Source: Candidatus Acetothermia bacterium
GTDB lineage: Bacteria > Bipolaricaulota > Bipolaricaulia > RBG-16-55-9
Assembly (NCBI GenBank): GCA_016201405.1
Contig: JACQCZ010000001.1
Location: 72,432-136,431 of the forward strand
DNA length: 64,000 nucleotides
Reading direction: 5' to 3'
Shown: positions 28,173 through 38,538 of the stretch, in pieces
Position numbering within the stretch: the first letter of the stretch is position 1
How the letters are laid out: each line of letters opens with the position of its first letter
The notes under the pieces: generated by a model
Database searches by the model: none
What the model was told of the DNA's origin: nothing
The model's input: only the letters and a program-made list of their open reading frames with translations
Translations under genes and position numbers: made by a program

Positions 28173-28413
28173 GGTGATCCCCCTGATGTCCCAGAGAACA
28201 TTGATCAAATCTCTCGTGCCCGCTTCCAATGTGTTGCAGCCATTTTCCAAATAGAGCCACTAGCTCGCCCGTGTGCCAGGCGAATTCTCGCAAGATTGGA
28301 GACTTTGCTTGTCCTCTTTGACGCAAAGCCTGCTCTACCTGAACGGCGTCAAAAATTCTCTTCTCACGTTCTTGAGACATCTTCCGCTCGACATAATAAT
28401 TAAGACTCAGCAT
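28165..28413 (-). CDS. Small hypothetical protein coupled to the DUF1259 gene
   Basis: SD AAGGAG; stop overlaps the next start. Confidence 0.55.
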   Translation of the reverse strand: MLSLNYYVERKMSQEREKRIFDAVQVEQALRQRGQAKSPILREFAWHTGELVALFGKWLQHIGSGHERFDQCSLGHQGDHHV

Positions 28414-28447
28414 GACAGGCTCCTTTCTCTAAAATCACATTCGACGT

Positions 28448-29434
28448 TCAATCCTGCTTCTTTCGAAGCTTCTTAGATCTGCTCTTTTTCGCAGCTCGTT
28501 GAGTCCCACCGCCATACAATCCTTCAAAGAGACTGATTCCATTCCTTTCAATCTCAGCATCCGAGAGACCCGTGAGCAGCCAGCCATTCAGAATCAGATC
28601 AATCCCAGCAGTCTCCGTACGGAGATATCGCCCGTCGCGCAGATCAATCTCATGGACAATCTCGGCGATCGAGCGAAATGCTGGATCTTCCAGACTGAAT
28701 GCCAGCAGCATCGTCTCAAATGTGCAAAGATTGCCCCGATGCTCAAATTGGGCGCCATCCATATCAAAGGCAATCTCATCGGGCTCTGGCTTCGCGGCAT
28801 AGCGAATGACGGCATCTGGGTTGATAAAGCGGCGGATCAGCCAGGCACAGGCAAGCCGGTCCACATGAGGATGTGGGCGGGTCACCCATCGCTTGTCACG
28901 ATATTCAGCGATCAGAGCTGCCGGCACATTCGCACCTTGAGGTTCTGCAGGAGAAAGATTCTCTTCAATACGCGCGAGCCTGGCTGCCAGCCTTGTCCCT
29001 TCAGTAGAATCAAAATAATCAACATGAGTGATCTCGGAGAAACGTCGGCGAAGCTTCACCAGCATCTCGCGCATGATCGAGAGATCAGCCGATCTATTCT
29101 TGGAGCGAATTCCCTTTTCCAGCTCTGCAATCTCTGACTCCAGCTCCCCATATTCATCCAGACAAGCTCTGCGAAAATGCTCGATCATCTCCAGGTCCGT
29201 CAATCCTTCGAACTGCTGAACACGCATCACAAGCGCCTCCCCCTTTGCATGCCTGATCTCCTGAGCGAGCCATTGAAAAGCCTCAACGCACTCATCACGG
29301 GCAGGCAAGATCTGGGTGCCACCGGCCAGCGAGATCGAACCCAGCCGCTTCAGACGGCGCCAGAGCGCAACACGAGGGCTGGAGCGTAACTTTGAAGGCA
29401 AAGAGTATGTAAAGACGACCCATTCAATTGACAT
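28448..29434 (-). CDS. chrB: Chromate resistance protein ChrB, full-length type
   Basis: WVVFTYSLPSKLRSSPRVALWRRLKRLG and WVTRPHPHVDRLACAWLIRRFINPDA. Confidence 0.9.
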   Translation of the reverse strand: MSIEWVVFTYSLPSKLRSSPRVALWRRLKRLGSISLAGGTQILPARDECVEAFQWLAQEIRHAKGEALVMRVQQFEGLTDLEMIEHFRRACLDEYGELESEIAELEKGIRSKNRSADLSIMREMLVKLRRRFSEITHVDYFDSTEGTRLAARLARIEENLSPAEPQGANVPAALIAEYRDKRWVTRPHPHVDRLACAWLIRRFINPDAVIRYAAKPEPDEIAFDMDGAQFEHRGNLCTFETMLLAFSLEDPAFRSIAEIVHEIDLRDGRYLRTETAGIDLILNGWLLTGLSDAEIERNGISLFEGLYGGGTQRAAKKSRSKKLRKKQD

Positions 29435-29609
29435 TCTAATTCTGAGTCGATTGTAACACATATTTCTAAAAATGCAATAGGTGTTTCATTTGATATCCCA
29501 ACAATAAAGTACGCTGGTTGAGTGGTTCTCTTCAAATCAGGTTGAGGTGCGCCGGAACTTGCTTGCCTGCTTGAGATGTATTTGGCCTATTCTCTAGAGA
29601 CGGGAATTT

Positions 29610-31022
29610 CTATGGGAATATCCCCAACTCTTCATAGGCAACGGCCACTTTCTGAATGGCATCAATAAATGAGGCTGTGCGCAGATCCATCTGGTCATTA
29701 TGGTCGCGCTGAATCCCACGAATATCGGTGTAGGCTTTGGCCATTGTCTCTTCAAGACCTGAGTTGACCAGTGCTTCCTCGTCCGCACCCAAGATCACAT
29801 CTTTGAGCTTCGCCTCATCAAGTCTCTTGCCGGTCATCTCTTCGACAGCCCGCAGAATCCGCGTGTGGGACGCTTCGTCAAAACGCTTCCCGACTCGCCC
29901 AAAGCGAACATGTGAGATGTCCTTAAGCCACTCAAAGTATGAGACTGTCACTCCACCCGCATTCAAGAAGGTGTCTGGAATGAGCATAACGCCGCGTTTC
30001 CAGAAGCTCTCGCTCGCACCGGAGGTCGTGGGGCCGTTAGCTCCTTCGCCAATAATCTTTGCTTTGATATGGTTCACATTCTGCTCGGTGATCTGATTCT
30101 CAAGGGCTGCAGGTACAAGAATATCGCAGTCTAACTCCAAAGCAGCATATGAAGTTGGAAGATTGGTCCCCTTGGGATAATTGAGAATCGATTTTGTATC
30201 AGTTCGATGCTTAAATACGGCATCAACATCGAGACCCTTAGGATTTTGAATGGCGCCTTCATATTCAGCCAGTCCGACCACAAGTGCCCCGCCCTCCTGC
30301 AAAAACTTGGCGGCATGATACCCAACATTCCCCAGTCCCTGGACGACGACCCGCTTGCCATCCAGACCTGCTCTCATCCCAAACTTCTTCATGTCATCAG
30401 CATCCTCGCAAGCCGTGCGCAGCCCGAAGAAGACACCGCGTCCTGTCGCCTCAACGCGACCGCGCACTCCGCCCTGAGAGATCGGCTTTCCTGTCACACA
30501 AGCGATGGAGTCCAGCTGGTTCTTGTTCACCATGCTGTAGGTGTCTACAATCCAGGCCATCTCCTGCGGACCCGTCCCGTAATCCGGAGCGGGTACGTCA
30601 ATGCCGGGGCCGATAAAGTCCTTGCGGATCAGCTCATAGGTATAACGGCGCGTGATGCGCTCCAGCTCTGACCTTGAATATTTATTGCGGTCGATGCGCA
30701 CTCCGCCCTTTGCACCGCCAAATGGGACATCCACAATGGCGCACTTGTAAGTCATCAGAGCTGCGAAAGCCATCACATCGTTCTCGTCTACCGTGGGGCT
30801 GTAGCGTATTCCACCCTTGACCGGGAGCTTGTGGTGGCTGTGCTCGGCGCGCCAGGCTTCGATGGTTTCAATCGAGCCGTCATCGCGCTTGACTGGGAAA
30901 GTCATGTGATAGACGCTATTGCAGATTTTGATCTGCTGAAGGAGCCCCTTTGAATAGGGAAGATAGGAGGCTGCTTTATCAAAATTGCGATTGACTTGTT
31001 CAAATAGATTGATTGGATTCAT
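29610..31022 (-). CDS. gdhA: Glu/Leu/Phe/Val dehydrogenase (glutamate dehydrogenase)
   Basis: KGGIRYSPTVDENDVMAFAALMTYKCAIVDVPFGGAKGGV; VVQGLGNVGYHAAKFL. Confidence 0.95.
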   Translation of the reverse strand: MNPINLFEQVNRNFDKAASYLPYSKGLLQQIKICNSVYHMTFPVKRDDGSIETIEAWRAEHSHHKLPVKGGIRYSPTVDENDVMAFAALMTYKCAIVDVPFGGAKGGVRIDRNKYSRSELERITRRYTYELIRKDFIGPGIDVPAPDYGTGPQEMAWIVDTYSMVNKNQLDSIACVTGKPISQGGVRGRVEATGRGVFFGLRTACEDADDMKKFGMRAGLDGKRVVVQGLGNVGYHAAKFLQEGGALVVGLAEYEGAIQNPKGLDVDAVFKHRTDTKSILNYPKGTNLPTSYAALELDCDILVPAALENQITEQNVNHIKAKIIGEGANGPTTSGASESFWKRGVMLIPDTFLNAGGVTVSYFEWLKDISHVRFGRVGKRFDEASHTRILRAVEEMTGKRLDEAKLKDVILGADEEALVNSGLEETMAKAYTDIRGIQRDHNDQMDLRTASFIDAIQKVAVAYEELGIFP

Positions 31023-31027
31023 AGCTC

Positions 31028-32173
31028 TTAAATTCCCATCCTCTTGGCCAGAATGTAGTACATGACTTCCGTCGTGCCTGCACCGATCTTCCAGAGACGT
31101 AAATCCCTGAACAGGCGCGGGATGTCATACTCTTCGATGTAGCCAGCTCCGCCATGAATCTGCAGACATTCATCCGCCACTTCGTTGGCGACTTCAGCGC
31201 AGAATGCCTTGCTCATCGAGACGGCATCCGTCCAGTCGAGACCGCGATCATACAGGTGGGCAGCATAATAGGTCAACTGGCGGGCCGCTTCGACCCGAGT
31301 CTGGAGCCGCGCCAGCTTGTATCGGGTGAGATCATATTCCGACAGCTTTTTACCAAAAATATTGCGGCTCTGGGCATAGTCAATCGTATCTTCGATGGCT
31401 TGCTGAGCTGAAGACGTCATCGCACAGCAGGAGACAAAGCGCTCCTTTTGCAGGCTCTCCATCACGTAATAAAATCCCTGATTCTCTTCGCCGATAAGGT
31501 TTTCGGCTGGCACCGGCGTATTCTGAAAGGTCAATTCGCCTGTATCTGAGGCGTGCATGCCGAGCTTCTTCTTCATGGGCTCAATGAGAAAACCTGGAGA
31601 GTCTCGCTCAACCAGGAGCATGCTGACGCCCTTCTTTCCGGCGCTCGGATCGGTCTTGGCGGCCACAAAGAAGAGATCGGCCTGCAAGGCGTTGGTAATA
31701 TAGGTCTTGCTGCCATTGAGAATGTATTGGTCGCCCTTTTTCTTGGCTGTGGTCCGCATATTCGCGAGGTCGGATCCGACTTCAGGCTCGCTGAGCACAA
31801 TAGCGCCCACTCTTTTGCCGGAGATCATCCCGGGTAAATACTTCTTCTTCAAAAAATCGCTGCCGCGATAGGCCAAATGAGGTGAAGACATGTCCGTCTG
31901 AACCAGAACACTCATGGTGAGCCCGCGGGAGCGGCAGCGCCCCATCTCCTCGCAAAAGACGGCTGTCGTCCAGATATCCGCATCCGCTCCGCCGTATTCC
32001 GCCGGATAGCGAATGCCCAGCACTCCCAAGTCTCCCAGCTTTTTGTAGACCTCTTTGGGGAAGCGGCCTGCCGCTTCCCACTCATCGACATGCGGATTGA
32101 GCTCCTCATCTACAAATTTTCGCACCGACCGGCGAAAGATGCGGTGCTCTTCACTAAAAAAAGGCGAGTCCAT
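31028..32173 (-). CDS. Acyl-CoA dehydrogenase
   Basis: LSEPEVGSDLANMRTTAKKKGDQYILNGSKTYITN; QIHGGAGYIEEYDIPRLFRDLR. Confidence 0.95.
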   Translation of the reverse strand: MDSPFFSEEHRIFRRSVRKFVDEELNPHVDEWEAAGRFPKEVYKKLGDLGVLGIRYPAEYGGADADIWTTAVFCEEMGRCRSRGLTMSVLVQTDMSSPHLAYRGSDFLKKKYLPGMISGKRVGAIVLSEPEVGSDLANMRTTAKKKGDQYILNGSKTYITNALQADLFFVAAKTDPSAGKKGVSMLLVERDSPGFLIEPMKKKLGMHASDTGELTFQNTPVPAENLIGEENQGFYYVMESLQKERFVSCCAMTSSAQQAIEDTIDYAQSRNIFGKKLSEYDLTRYKLARLQTRVEAARQLTYYAAHLYDRGLDWTDAVSMSKAFCAEVANEVADECLQIHGGAGYIEEYDIPRLFRDLRLWKIGAGTTEVMYYILAKRMGI

Positions 32174-32245
32174 TCTCAGAATGACCTCCATCCGCTCAAT
32201 TGATAGATAGAGAATCTTAGCGGAGTGGGAAGCCTGCTTCAAATC

Positions 32246-32884
32246 TCACTGAAGCGGCAGGAAGACAAAGATCGTCGCGCTCCAGATGGAATGGGAGATG
32301 ATCACAGGGACAAGGCTCCGCTCGGTGAGATAGATCCAGCCCCACACAAGCCCTGCTGTAAAAGCCGCCAAGATCAAGGAGAGGTTTAACGTCCAAATGT
32401 GAACGCCTGCATAAATGACTGTGGCCAGAACCAGCCCCGTCATCGGGCCAACTTTGCGCGTCAGCAAACGCTGCAAAAAGCCCCGCCAGAAGATCTCTTC
32501 TGATGGACCTGTCACCAAGAGGAGAAGTGCCGCAATCACCCAGGGCGACGTCCCCTCTTTGCGGCCATAAACAGAGGCGATCTCATGAGGGGCGAGCTCT
32601 GGGAATAGGCTCTTCATCACCCAATCTCCCACTGCAAAGAGCAGATAGAGCAGAAGGGCCGAGCCAATCCCAAGCCAGAGATAGCGCATCTTGAATTCAA
32701 ATGACTTCTCACGCTCACCGCCCATGACCAGCAGAGAGAGAATGGCCAGGCTGGCAGCTGAGATGGAGATTTTGACCCAAAAGTTGCCAAAATCCGGCAT
32801 GCCAAAGATGACATACCAGAGCAAAGCAGCCAACAAGACGAGGCCGCAGAGCAAGAGCCCTTCTCGCTTTTCGTCTATGGCCAT
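32246..32884 (-). CDS. CPBP-family intramembrane metalloprotease
   Basis: GPSEEIFWRGFLQRLL, VIYAGVHIW, ISHSIWS; multiple TMs. Confidence 0.88.
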   Translation of the reverse strand: MAIDEKREGLLLCGLVLLAALLWYVIFGMPDFGNFWVKISISAASLAILSLLVMGGEREKSFEFKMRYLWLGIGSALLLYLLFAVGDWVMKSLFPELAPHEIASVYGRKEGTSPWVIAALLLLVTGPSEEIFWRGFLQRLLTRKVGPMTGLVLATVIYAGVHIWTLNLSLILAAFTAGLVWGWIYLTERSLVPVIISHSIWSATIFVFLPLQ

Positions 32885-33780
32885 CAGCGCACAAACCCAA
32901 CCAAAAGAAGAGAGAGAATGAGCCAGATGCCGGTCCACGCGCCCAGCTTTGCGGTCTTGGGGTCGGCGTCAGGGGGGATGCTTTCTGCGTCTCTTAGCTC
33001 TCTGATGAGGCGCCGGGTTTTGGGGAAAGTAACTAGCGCAACCAGGCTCCAGATGGGCAGAACTCCCGACAGCCCAACCAATGCGTATAAGAGATAGATG
33101 ATCAAGACGAGCGAGGAATAGATGGCCAGAGCACCTTCTCTCCCAAACTGGGTTCCCAAGGTCTTGATCCCCACGCTCTTGTCATACTCAATATCTTTGA
33201 GGTTATTGGCAAGCAGCACCAGCGCCACCCAGATTCCGATGGGAAATGAGACCCAAAGGACCTCCCAGACATGATCCCAGCTTCCCGTCTGAACAAAGAA
33301 CGAGCCCAGCATCATGAGCGGTCCCCACATGAGAAAGACTGAGACTTCTCCAAGCGCGCGATATTTGTATTTGAGAAAGCCGCCTGTGTAGAAATAACTG
33401 GCCAAGAACCCGGTCACAGCCAGCAAGGCAATCGGCCAGCCGAGCCTAATAAAAAAGACAAAGCCAATCACTAAGGCAAAGAAGTAGAGCCATTTTGCCC
33501 AGCTCTTCGCCACATCGGGGTCCAGCTCGCCCGTCAGGATGGGATGAGGCCGATACTGCGCGGTGGGAGTGCCCGGCTTGTCCACTTCATTTTGCACGTC
33601 GAAATAATCATTCAGCAAGTTTGTGGCTGCGTGAGCGAAGATCACGCCAAGCAGTGTGAAAGCATAGAGCTGAAGATCGAAGATATTGGAATAGACTTTC
33701 GCCAGAAGGCTTCCCGCAGTCACCGAGACGGCCGTCATTGTAAATGACCAGGGCCGAATGGTGAGCATCAATGCACGCAT
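32884..33780 (-). CDS. UbiA/MenA-family prenyltransferase
   Basis: NLLNDYFDVQNEVDKPGT and NNLKDIEYDKSVGIKTLGTQFG aspartate motifs. Confidence 0.9.
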   Translation of the reverse strand: MRALMLTIRPWSFTMTAVSVTAGSLLAKVYSNIFDLQLYAFTLLGVIFAHAATNLLNDYFDVQNEVDKPGTPTAQYRPHPILTGELDPDVAKSWAKWLYFFALVIGFVFFIRLGWPIALLAVTGFLASYFYTGGFLKYKYRALGEVSVFLMWGPLMMLGSFFVQTGSWDHVWEVLWVSFPIGIWVALVLLANNLKDIEYDKSVGIKTLGTQFGREGALAIYSSLVLIIYLLYALVGLSGVLPIWSLVALVTFPKTRRLIRELRDAESIPPDADPKTAKLGAWTGIWLILSLLLVGFVR

Positions 33781-33997
33781 TTTTATGATCCGTCACTCCC
33801 TTGCCAGACGTTTTTCTTTTCAATCTCCATCCACAAATGCAGGAATTCATGATCGCACAGCATAATTTGATAGCGGCGTAAACGCGAGACCGCTTCACTC
33901 CCGCACAAGATTTATAGGGGACACAGTGAGGCCGCGTCAACTTTGAGTGAGGATTTTGCAAGGACTCAAGCTCGATGGTTACAATGGCCAGACAATT

Positions 33998-34657
33998 ATG
34001 AATGCCAAGAAAAGAGAAAAGCAACGCAAGCAGAGGCATAAGCCTCCTATGTCCAGAGCATTGAGACGAATCGTCACCGCCGCTGTCGTGCTTGTCGTAG
34101 CCGCCGGGCTCTACTTTTTACTCGCTCTACTTTTTGCTGGTCGCCCCGGTTATGGAGTTCCTGAGCTGGGACGGGCACATACGGACCAGAACGTCTCAGG
34201 CTGTTCTCCAGCCTTCAACCAGTACAACAGCCGCCCTCCGACGTCAGGCTGCCACGACCCAGGCACGACAAGTTATACGATTCATGATCAGCCCATCAAC
34301 GACCAAGTCCAGGTCCACAATCTAGAGCATGGAGCGGTCATCATTCAGTACCACACCTCAGGAATCACTGGCGAGGATGACTCCCTTGTGCGTGATCTGA
34401 CGGCGCTGGTCAATCGCCTGAAAGATAAGTCCCCGACAAAATATTGCCGCCTCATGCTGGCGCCCTATGCCATCGGGTTCGCTGCACCCACAGTCTCAGT
34501 GCTTGCAAGCAGCACCGGCAATATGAAGATCGCTCTGACCGCATGGGATCGCATCGATCTTCTTGAGAGCTATGATGAAATGAGAATCACCAATTTTATT
34601 GACGCCTTTATCAACCAGGGACCCGAGAGCGCCGAAGCAAACGACTGCAACCCATGA
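33998..34657 (+). CDS. DUF3105 family membrane-anchored protein
   Basis: NSRPPTSGCHDPG...VQVHNLEHGAVIIQYH; one N-terminal TM. Confidence 0.8.
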   Translation: MNAKKREKQRKQRHKPPMSRALRRIVTAAVVLVVAAGLYFLLALLFAGRPGYGVPELGRAHTDQNVSGCSPAFNQYNSRPPTSGCHDPGTTSYTIHDQPINDQVQVHNLEHGAVIIQYHTSGITGEDDSLVRDLTALVNRLKDKSPTKYCRLMLAPYAIGFAAPTVSVLASSTGNMKIALTAWDRIDLLESYDEMRITNFIDAFINQGPESAEANDCNP

Positions 34658-35628
34658 AGGAACTGATCGCGGCCGGTGCCAAACACTTTCAGGAAGAGCT
34701 CCAAGCGCTGGAAGAATGCTTGCAAGGGCTACTCGATTCTGAGATTCCAGCCGTGGCCAATTTGGGGCGCTACATGGTAGAGAGCGGGGGCAAGCGTTTT
34801 CGGCCACTGCTCACTCTTTTGTTCTATAAACTTCTGGGAGAAGAGAAGCCGCGAAAGGCGGCGATCGAGCTGGGCTCAGTCATTGAGATGATTCATCTGG
34901 CCACACTGGCCCACGACGACGTGATTGACCAGGCCGCCACGCGCCGCAACCGCCCAGCCCTCTGGAAGAGTGCAGGCAATCGCTCTGCGGTTCTTGAAGG
35001 TGACTTCATCTTCTCGCGCGCCTTCCGGCTGCTCAATCCATATTCTAGCGAGATTCGCTCGATTTTGATTGAAGCCGTCGAAGAGGTGCTGCAGGGGGAG
35101 CTTTTGCAAGAGCACTTGCGTCTTAAGCTCCCAACTGAAGAGCAGTATCAGCGTGTAATTGCGGGTAAGACGGCCTCGCTAATCAGCGCGGCCTGTCTGA
35201 TGGGAGCGCTGACCGGAAACCCCAATCTGAAAGAGTGGCAGCGGAACTCCATCCAGCAAGCTGGGATGCTTTTGGGTGAGTCGTTTCAAATGATTGATGA
35301 CTTGCTCGATGTCTTTGGCGATGAATCGCTAGGAAAGCCACGCTGGACCGATCAGCGTGGGGGCTGGCTGACGTGGCCGTACATCCGGCTGATTGAAAAA
35401 TCAGGCTCTAACGAGCACCTAGACTTGCTTTTCTCCCTCGATCTATCCGAAGATGGGAAGAGAGAGATTTTGACAGCGATGGAGAAGCTTGGGATTCGCC
35501 AGGAATTTACGGCCAAAGCCGGGCAAAAGATAGACCAGATGAAAAAAATGCTTGACTGGATATCTGATTCTGCGCTCAAGGTGCTATTATTCGAAAGCTC
35601 CGATTTCGTCCTACAGCGAAGTAGCTAA
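34654..35628 (+). CDS. Polyprenyl diphosphate synthase
   Basis: GGKRFRPLLTLL, HLATLAHDDVIDQAATRR, QMIDDLLDVFGD. Confidence 0.93.
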   Translation: MKELIAAGAKHFQEELQALEECLQGLLDSEIPAVANLGRYMVESGGKRFRPLLTLLFYKLLGEEKPRKAAIELGSVIEMIHLATLAHDDVIDQAATRRNRPALWKSAGNRSAVLEGDFIFSRAFRLLNPYSSEIRSILIEAVEEVLQGELLQEHLRLKLPTEEQYQRVIAGKTASLISAACLMGALTGNPNLKEWQRNSIQQAGMLLGESFQMIDDLLDVFGDESLGKPRWTDQRGGWLTWPYIRLIEKSGSNEHLDLLFSLDLSEDGKREILTAMEKLGIRQEFTAKAGQKIDQMKKMLDWISDSALKVLLFESSDFVLQRSS

Positions 35629-35639
35629 GGGGGGAATTG

Positions 35640-35912
35640 ATGGAAGTCCTCAAAGTCGCAGCATCGTCCGACGCCAATTCGGTAGCCCGAGCGATCGTTG
35701 GAGCGCTAAGAAAAGCCCAACTGGTGGAGACCCACGCCATTGGGGCGGGGGCCGTCAATCAGGCGGTCAAGGCCGTGGCCATCGCCCGCCGCAGCCTCCA
35801 GCGTGAGAACAGAGACGTGATCATGACCCCCGGCTTTATTGAGGTTGAGGTGGACGGCCAAGAGCGCACGGGAGTCCGCCTTATTATTGAGATTTTCGAG
35901 CCGAAGACATGA
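35640..35912 (+). CDS. spoVS: Stage V sporulation protein S
   Basis: MEVLKVAASSDANSVARAIVGALRK...GAGAVNQAVKAVAIAR. Confidence 0.95.
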   Translation: MEVLKVAASSDANSVARAIVGALRKAQLVETHAIGAGAVNQAVKAVAIARRSLQRENRDVIMTPGFIEVEVDGQERTGVRLIIEIFEPKT

Positions 35913-37624
35913 ATCCAGCCGTACGCGAGATCGCGGATCGGGTCGCGTCGGAGTTTAGCCTCCCCGCTGAGAAGATCCACTCGTTAATCACCAGCCCGCC
36001 AGAAGATGTTATGGGCGATTATTCGCTCCCCTGCTTCATTTTGGCCAAAGAGCTGAAGCGCTCCCCGCAAGAGCTTGCCTCGCAGATTGCAAAAACATTA
36101 TCGGGGGGCATCATTGCAAAAGCCGTGGCCGCTGGGCCGTATGTCAACATCGTGATTGACAGGCCCCAGCTCTTCAGCTTTATTCTTAGCGCAATTCTCA
36201 ATGAAGGAAGTCTTTATGGGGGAGCGAAGAAAAGAGACGAGACGGTTGTGATCGATTTTTCATCACCCAACATCGCACGCCCCTTTAGCATCGCCCATTT
36301 ACGCTCTACCGCCCTTGGTAACTCGCTCAAGAAGATCTATCAGCATCTGGGCTATCGGGTTATTGGAGTCAATCATTTGGGAGACTGGGGCGTCCAGTTT
36401 GGAACGCTGATCAGCGCTTATACGCGCTGGGGCGATGACGAAAAGATCAAGCAAGATTCAATCTATGAATTATATAGACTCTATGTGAAATTCAACGACG
36501 AATCCGAGCGCGATCCTTCACTCAAAGATGAAGCCCGTGGCTGGCTCAAAAGACTCGAAGAGCGAGACCCGGAGGCCTTTCGGCTTTGGGAGTGGTTTGT
36601 CGAGATCAGCCTCAATGCCTTTCAGCGTTATTACAAAATATTGGGTGTGGAATTTGAAGTGATCCAGGGCGAGAGCGCGTACCGCGACCTGACCGCACCT
36701 CTGATCGAAGAATTGACCCGGAACAAGATTGCGGAAGAGAGTGATGGGGCTCTAATTATTCGTCTGAATAAGCCAGGTGAGAAAGAAGAGATTCCTCCTC
36801 TGATTTTAAAGACGCGCGATGGCACGACGGTTTATGCCACGCGAGATATCTGCGCAGCCCGCAGCCACTGGGATCAATACCACTTTGCGAAGAAATTGTA
36901 TGTGGTCGATGCCGGGCAGTCACTGCACTTCAAACAGCTCTTTATGGCATTAGCGAAGATGGGTCATGAGTGGTCCGAGAGGTTGTTCCACGTCCCGTTT
37001 GGAGTGATGCTCTTTGAAGATGAGCGCATGTCCACCCGCAAGGGGCGCATCGTCTTTTTGGAAGAAGTTCTCAATCGCTCCATGGAGATGACCCGCTCGA
37101 TTATTGAATCGATCGAGAAGATGTCCAATCTCTCTTCCGATGAAAAAGAGAGCGTCATTCCCGATGTTGGGGTGAGCGCCATCATCTATGCCGACCTCAG
37201 CCGCTCGCGCATCCATGACATCAATTTCCGCTGGAGCGAAGTGCTCAACTTCAATGGCAAGAGCGGGCCATATATTCAATATACGCACGCCCGCATGGCA
37301 GGCGTCCTGCGAAAGTATGAAGAGAATGTCCCCAAGTCACCGGACTTCGCCAAGCTGGGTGAGCCAAGCGAGATCGCCTTGGCCAAGCGACTTGAGATCT
37401 TTCCCGCCAAAGTGCAGCAGGCAGCCGATGAATATGAGCCCTTTGTAATCGCTGAATATTTGGGCAATCTTGCCATCACCATCAACCAGTTCTATGACAA
37501 CTGCCGCGTATTGGGAGAAGAGCCAGCGCTCGAAGAGGCGAGAATCGCCTTGGTATACTGTGCCAAACTGGTATTGAAGAGAGGTCTGGAACTGCTGGGG
37601 ATGCGTGCCCCAGAGCGAATGTAA
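35909..37624 (+). CDS. argS: Arginyl-tRNA synthetase
   Basis: SSPNIARPFSIAHLRSTALGNSL, NHLGDWGVQFG, C-terminal DALR-type domain. Confidence 0.96.
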   Translation: MNPAVREIADRVASEFSLPAEKIHSLITSPPEDVMGDYSLPCFILAKELKRSPQELASQIAKTLSGGIIAKAVAAGPYVNIVIDRPQLFSFILSAILNEGSLYGGAKKRDETVVIDFSSPNIARPFSIAHLRSTALGNSLKKIYQHLGYRVIGVNHLGDWGVQFGTLISAYTRWGDDEKIKQDSIYELYRLYVKFNDESERDPSLKDEARGWLKRLEERDPEAFRLWEWFVEISLNAFQRYYKILGVEFEVIQGESAYRDLTAPLIEELTRNKIAEESDGALIIRLNKPGEKEEIPPLILKTRDGTTVYATRDICAARSHWDQYHFAKKLYVVDAGQSLHFKQLFMALAKMGHEWSERLFHVPFGVMLFEDERMSTRKGRIVFLEEVLNRSMEMTRSIIESIEKMSNLSSDEKESVIPDVGVSAIIYADLSRSRIHDINFRWSEVLNFNGKSGPYIQYTHARMAGVLRKYEENVPKSPDFAKLGEPSEIALAKRLEIFPAKVQQAADEYEPFVIAEYLGNLAITINQFYDNCRVLGEEPALEEARIALVYCAKLVLKRGLELLGMRAPERM

Positions 37625-38538
37625 TGCGCTGGCTAGATCGTCTAAAACAGGGGCTCAAAAAGAGCCGCGAGCGCCTTTCGGACCAGATCTCCACGGCCAT
37701 CACAGGCCGCAAGATCGATGACGCCCTGCTCGAAGAGCTTGAAGCTATTCTCATTGGGGCTGATTTGGGTGTTGAGACCACCCTTCATGTGATTGAGCTG
37801 CTCAAGACCCGGGTGCGCAAAGAGGGCACCAGCGACTCTCAGAATGTGATGCTCTGGCTGCGGGAAGCTCTGAGCGAATGTCTCGCTCCCGTGGACAAAC
37901 CCTTCAAGTTTAGAAGAGATGGGCAGCCTACAGTCATACTGATTCTTGGAGTCAATGGCTCTGGCAAGACGACGAGCATTGCCAAACTGGCTCAGGTTTT
38001 CCAAGCTCTGGGCAAGAAGAGAGTGACGCTGGCTGCTGGAGACACCTTCAGAGCCGCCGCCATCGAGCAACTGGAGATCTGGGCCAATCGCGTCGGGGCA
38101 AAATTGATCAAGCACCAGGCTGGCGCAGATCCGAGCGCCGTCGCCTTTGATGCCACCGACTATGCCCTCAAGAACCAGCAAGATGTGCTGATCATTGACA
38201 CCGCTGGACGTCTGCATACCAAACAGAATTTGATGGAAGAGCTCAAAAAGATCAGTCGCGTTATTGAAAAGCGCCTTGGGCGCTCAATAGACGAAAAGTG
38301 GCTCGTTTTGGACGCGACCAATGGCCAGAATGCGCTCTCACAGGCGCGGCTCTTTCATGAGGGGATTCCGCTCACCGGCATTGTAGTGACGAAGCTGGAT
38401 GGCACGGCCAAAGGCGGCATCATCATCTCAATTGCCAAGGAGCTTGGCATTCCGATCCAGTTTATTGGTGTGGGTGAGACAGCTGAAGATCTGCGTGAAT
38501 TTAGGCGCGATGAATTTGTAGAGGCACTTCTGACTTAA
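37624..38538 (+). CDS. ftsY: SRP receptor FtsY
   Basis: LGVNGSGKTTSIAKLA, AAGDTFRAAAIEQL, IDTAGRLHTKQNLMEEL, FIGVGETAEDLREF. Confidence 0.96.
   Translation: MRWLDRLKQGLKKSRERLSDQISTAITGRKIDDALLEELEAILIGADLGVETTLHVIELLKTRVRKEGTSDSQNVMLWLREALSECLAPVDKPFKFRRDGQPTVILILGVNGSGKTTSIAKLAQVFQALGKKRVTLAAGDTFRAAAIEQLEIWANRVGAKLIKHQAGADPSAVAFDATDYALKNQQDVLIIDTAGRLHTKQNLMEELKKISRVIEKRLGRSIDEKWLVLDATNGQNALSQARLFHEGIPLTGIVVTKLDGTAKGGIIISIAKELGIPIQFIGVGETAEDLREFRRDEFVEALLT

Noticed and set aside
33608-34039. Minus-strand 143-aa ORF spanning the prenyltransferase and DUF3105 start.
   Set aside because: Overlaps two well-supported genes and resembles no family.
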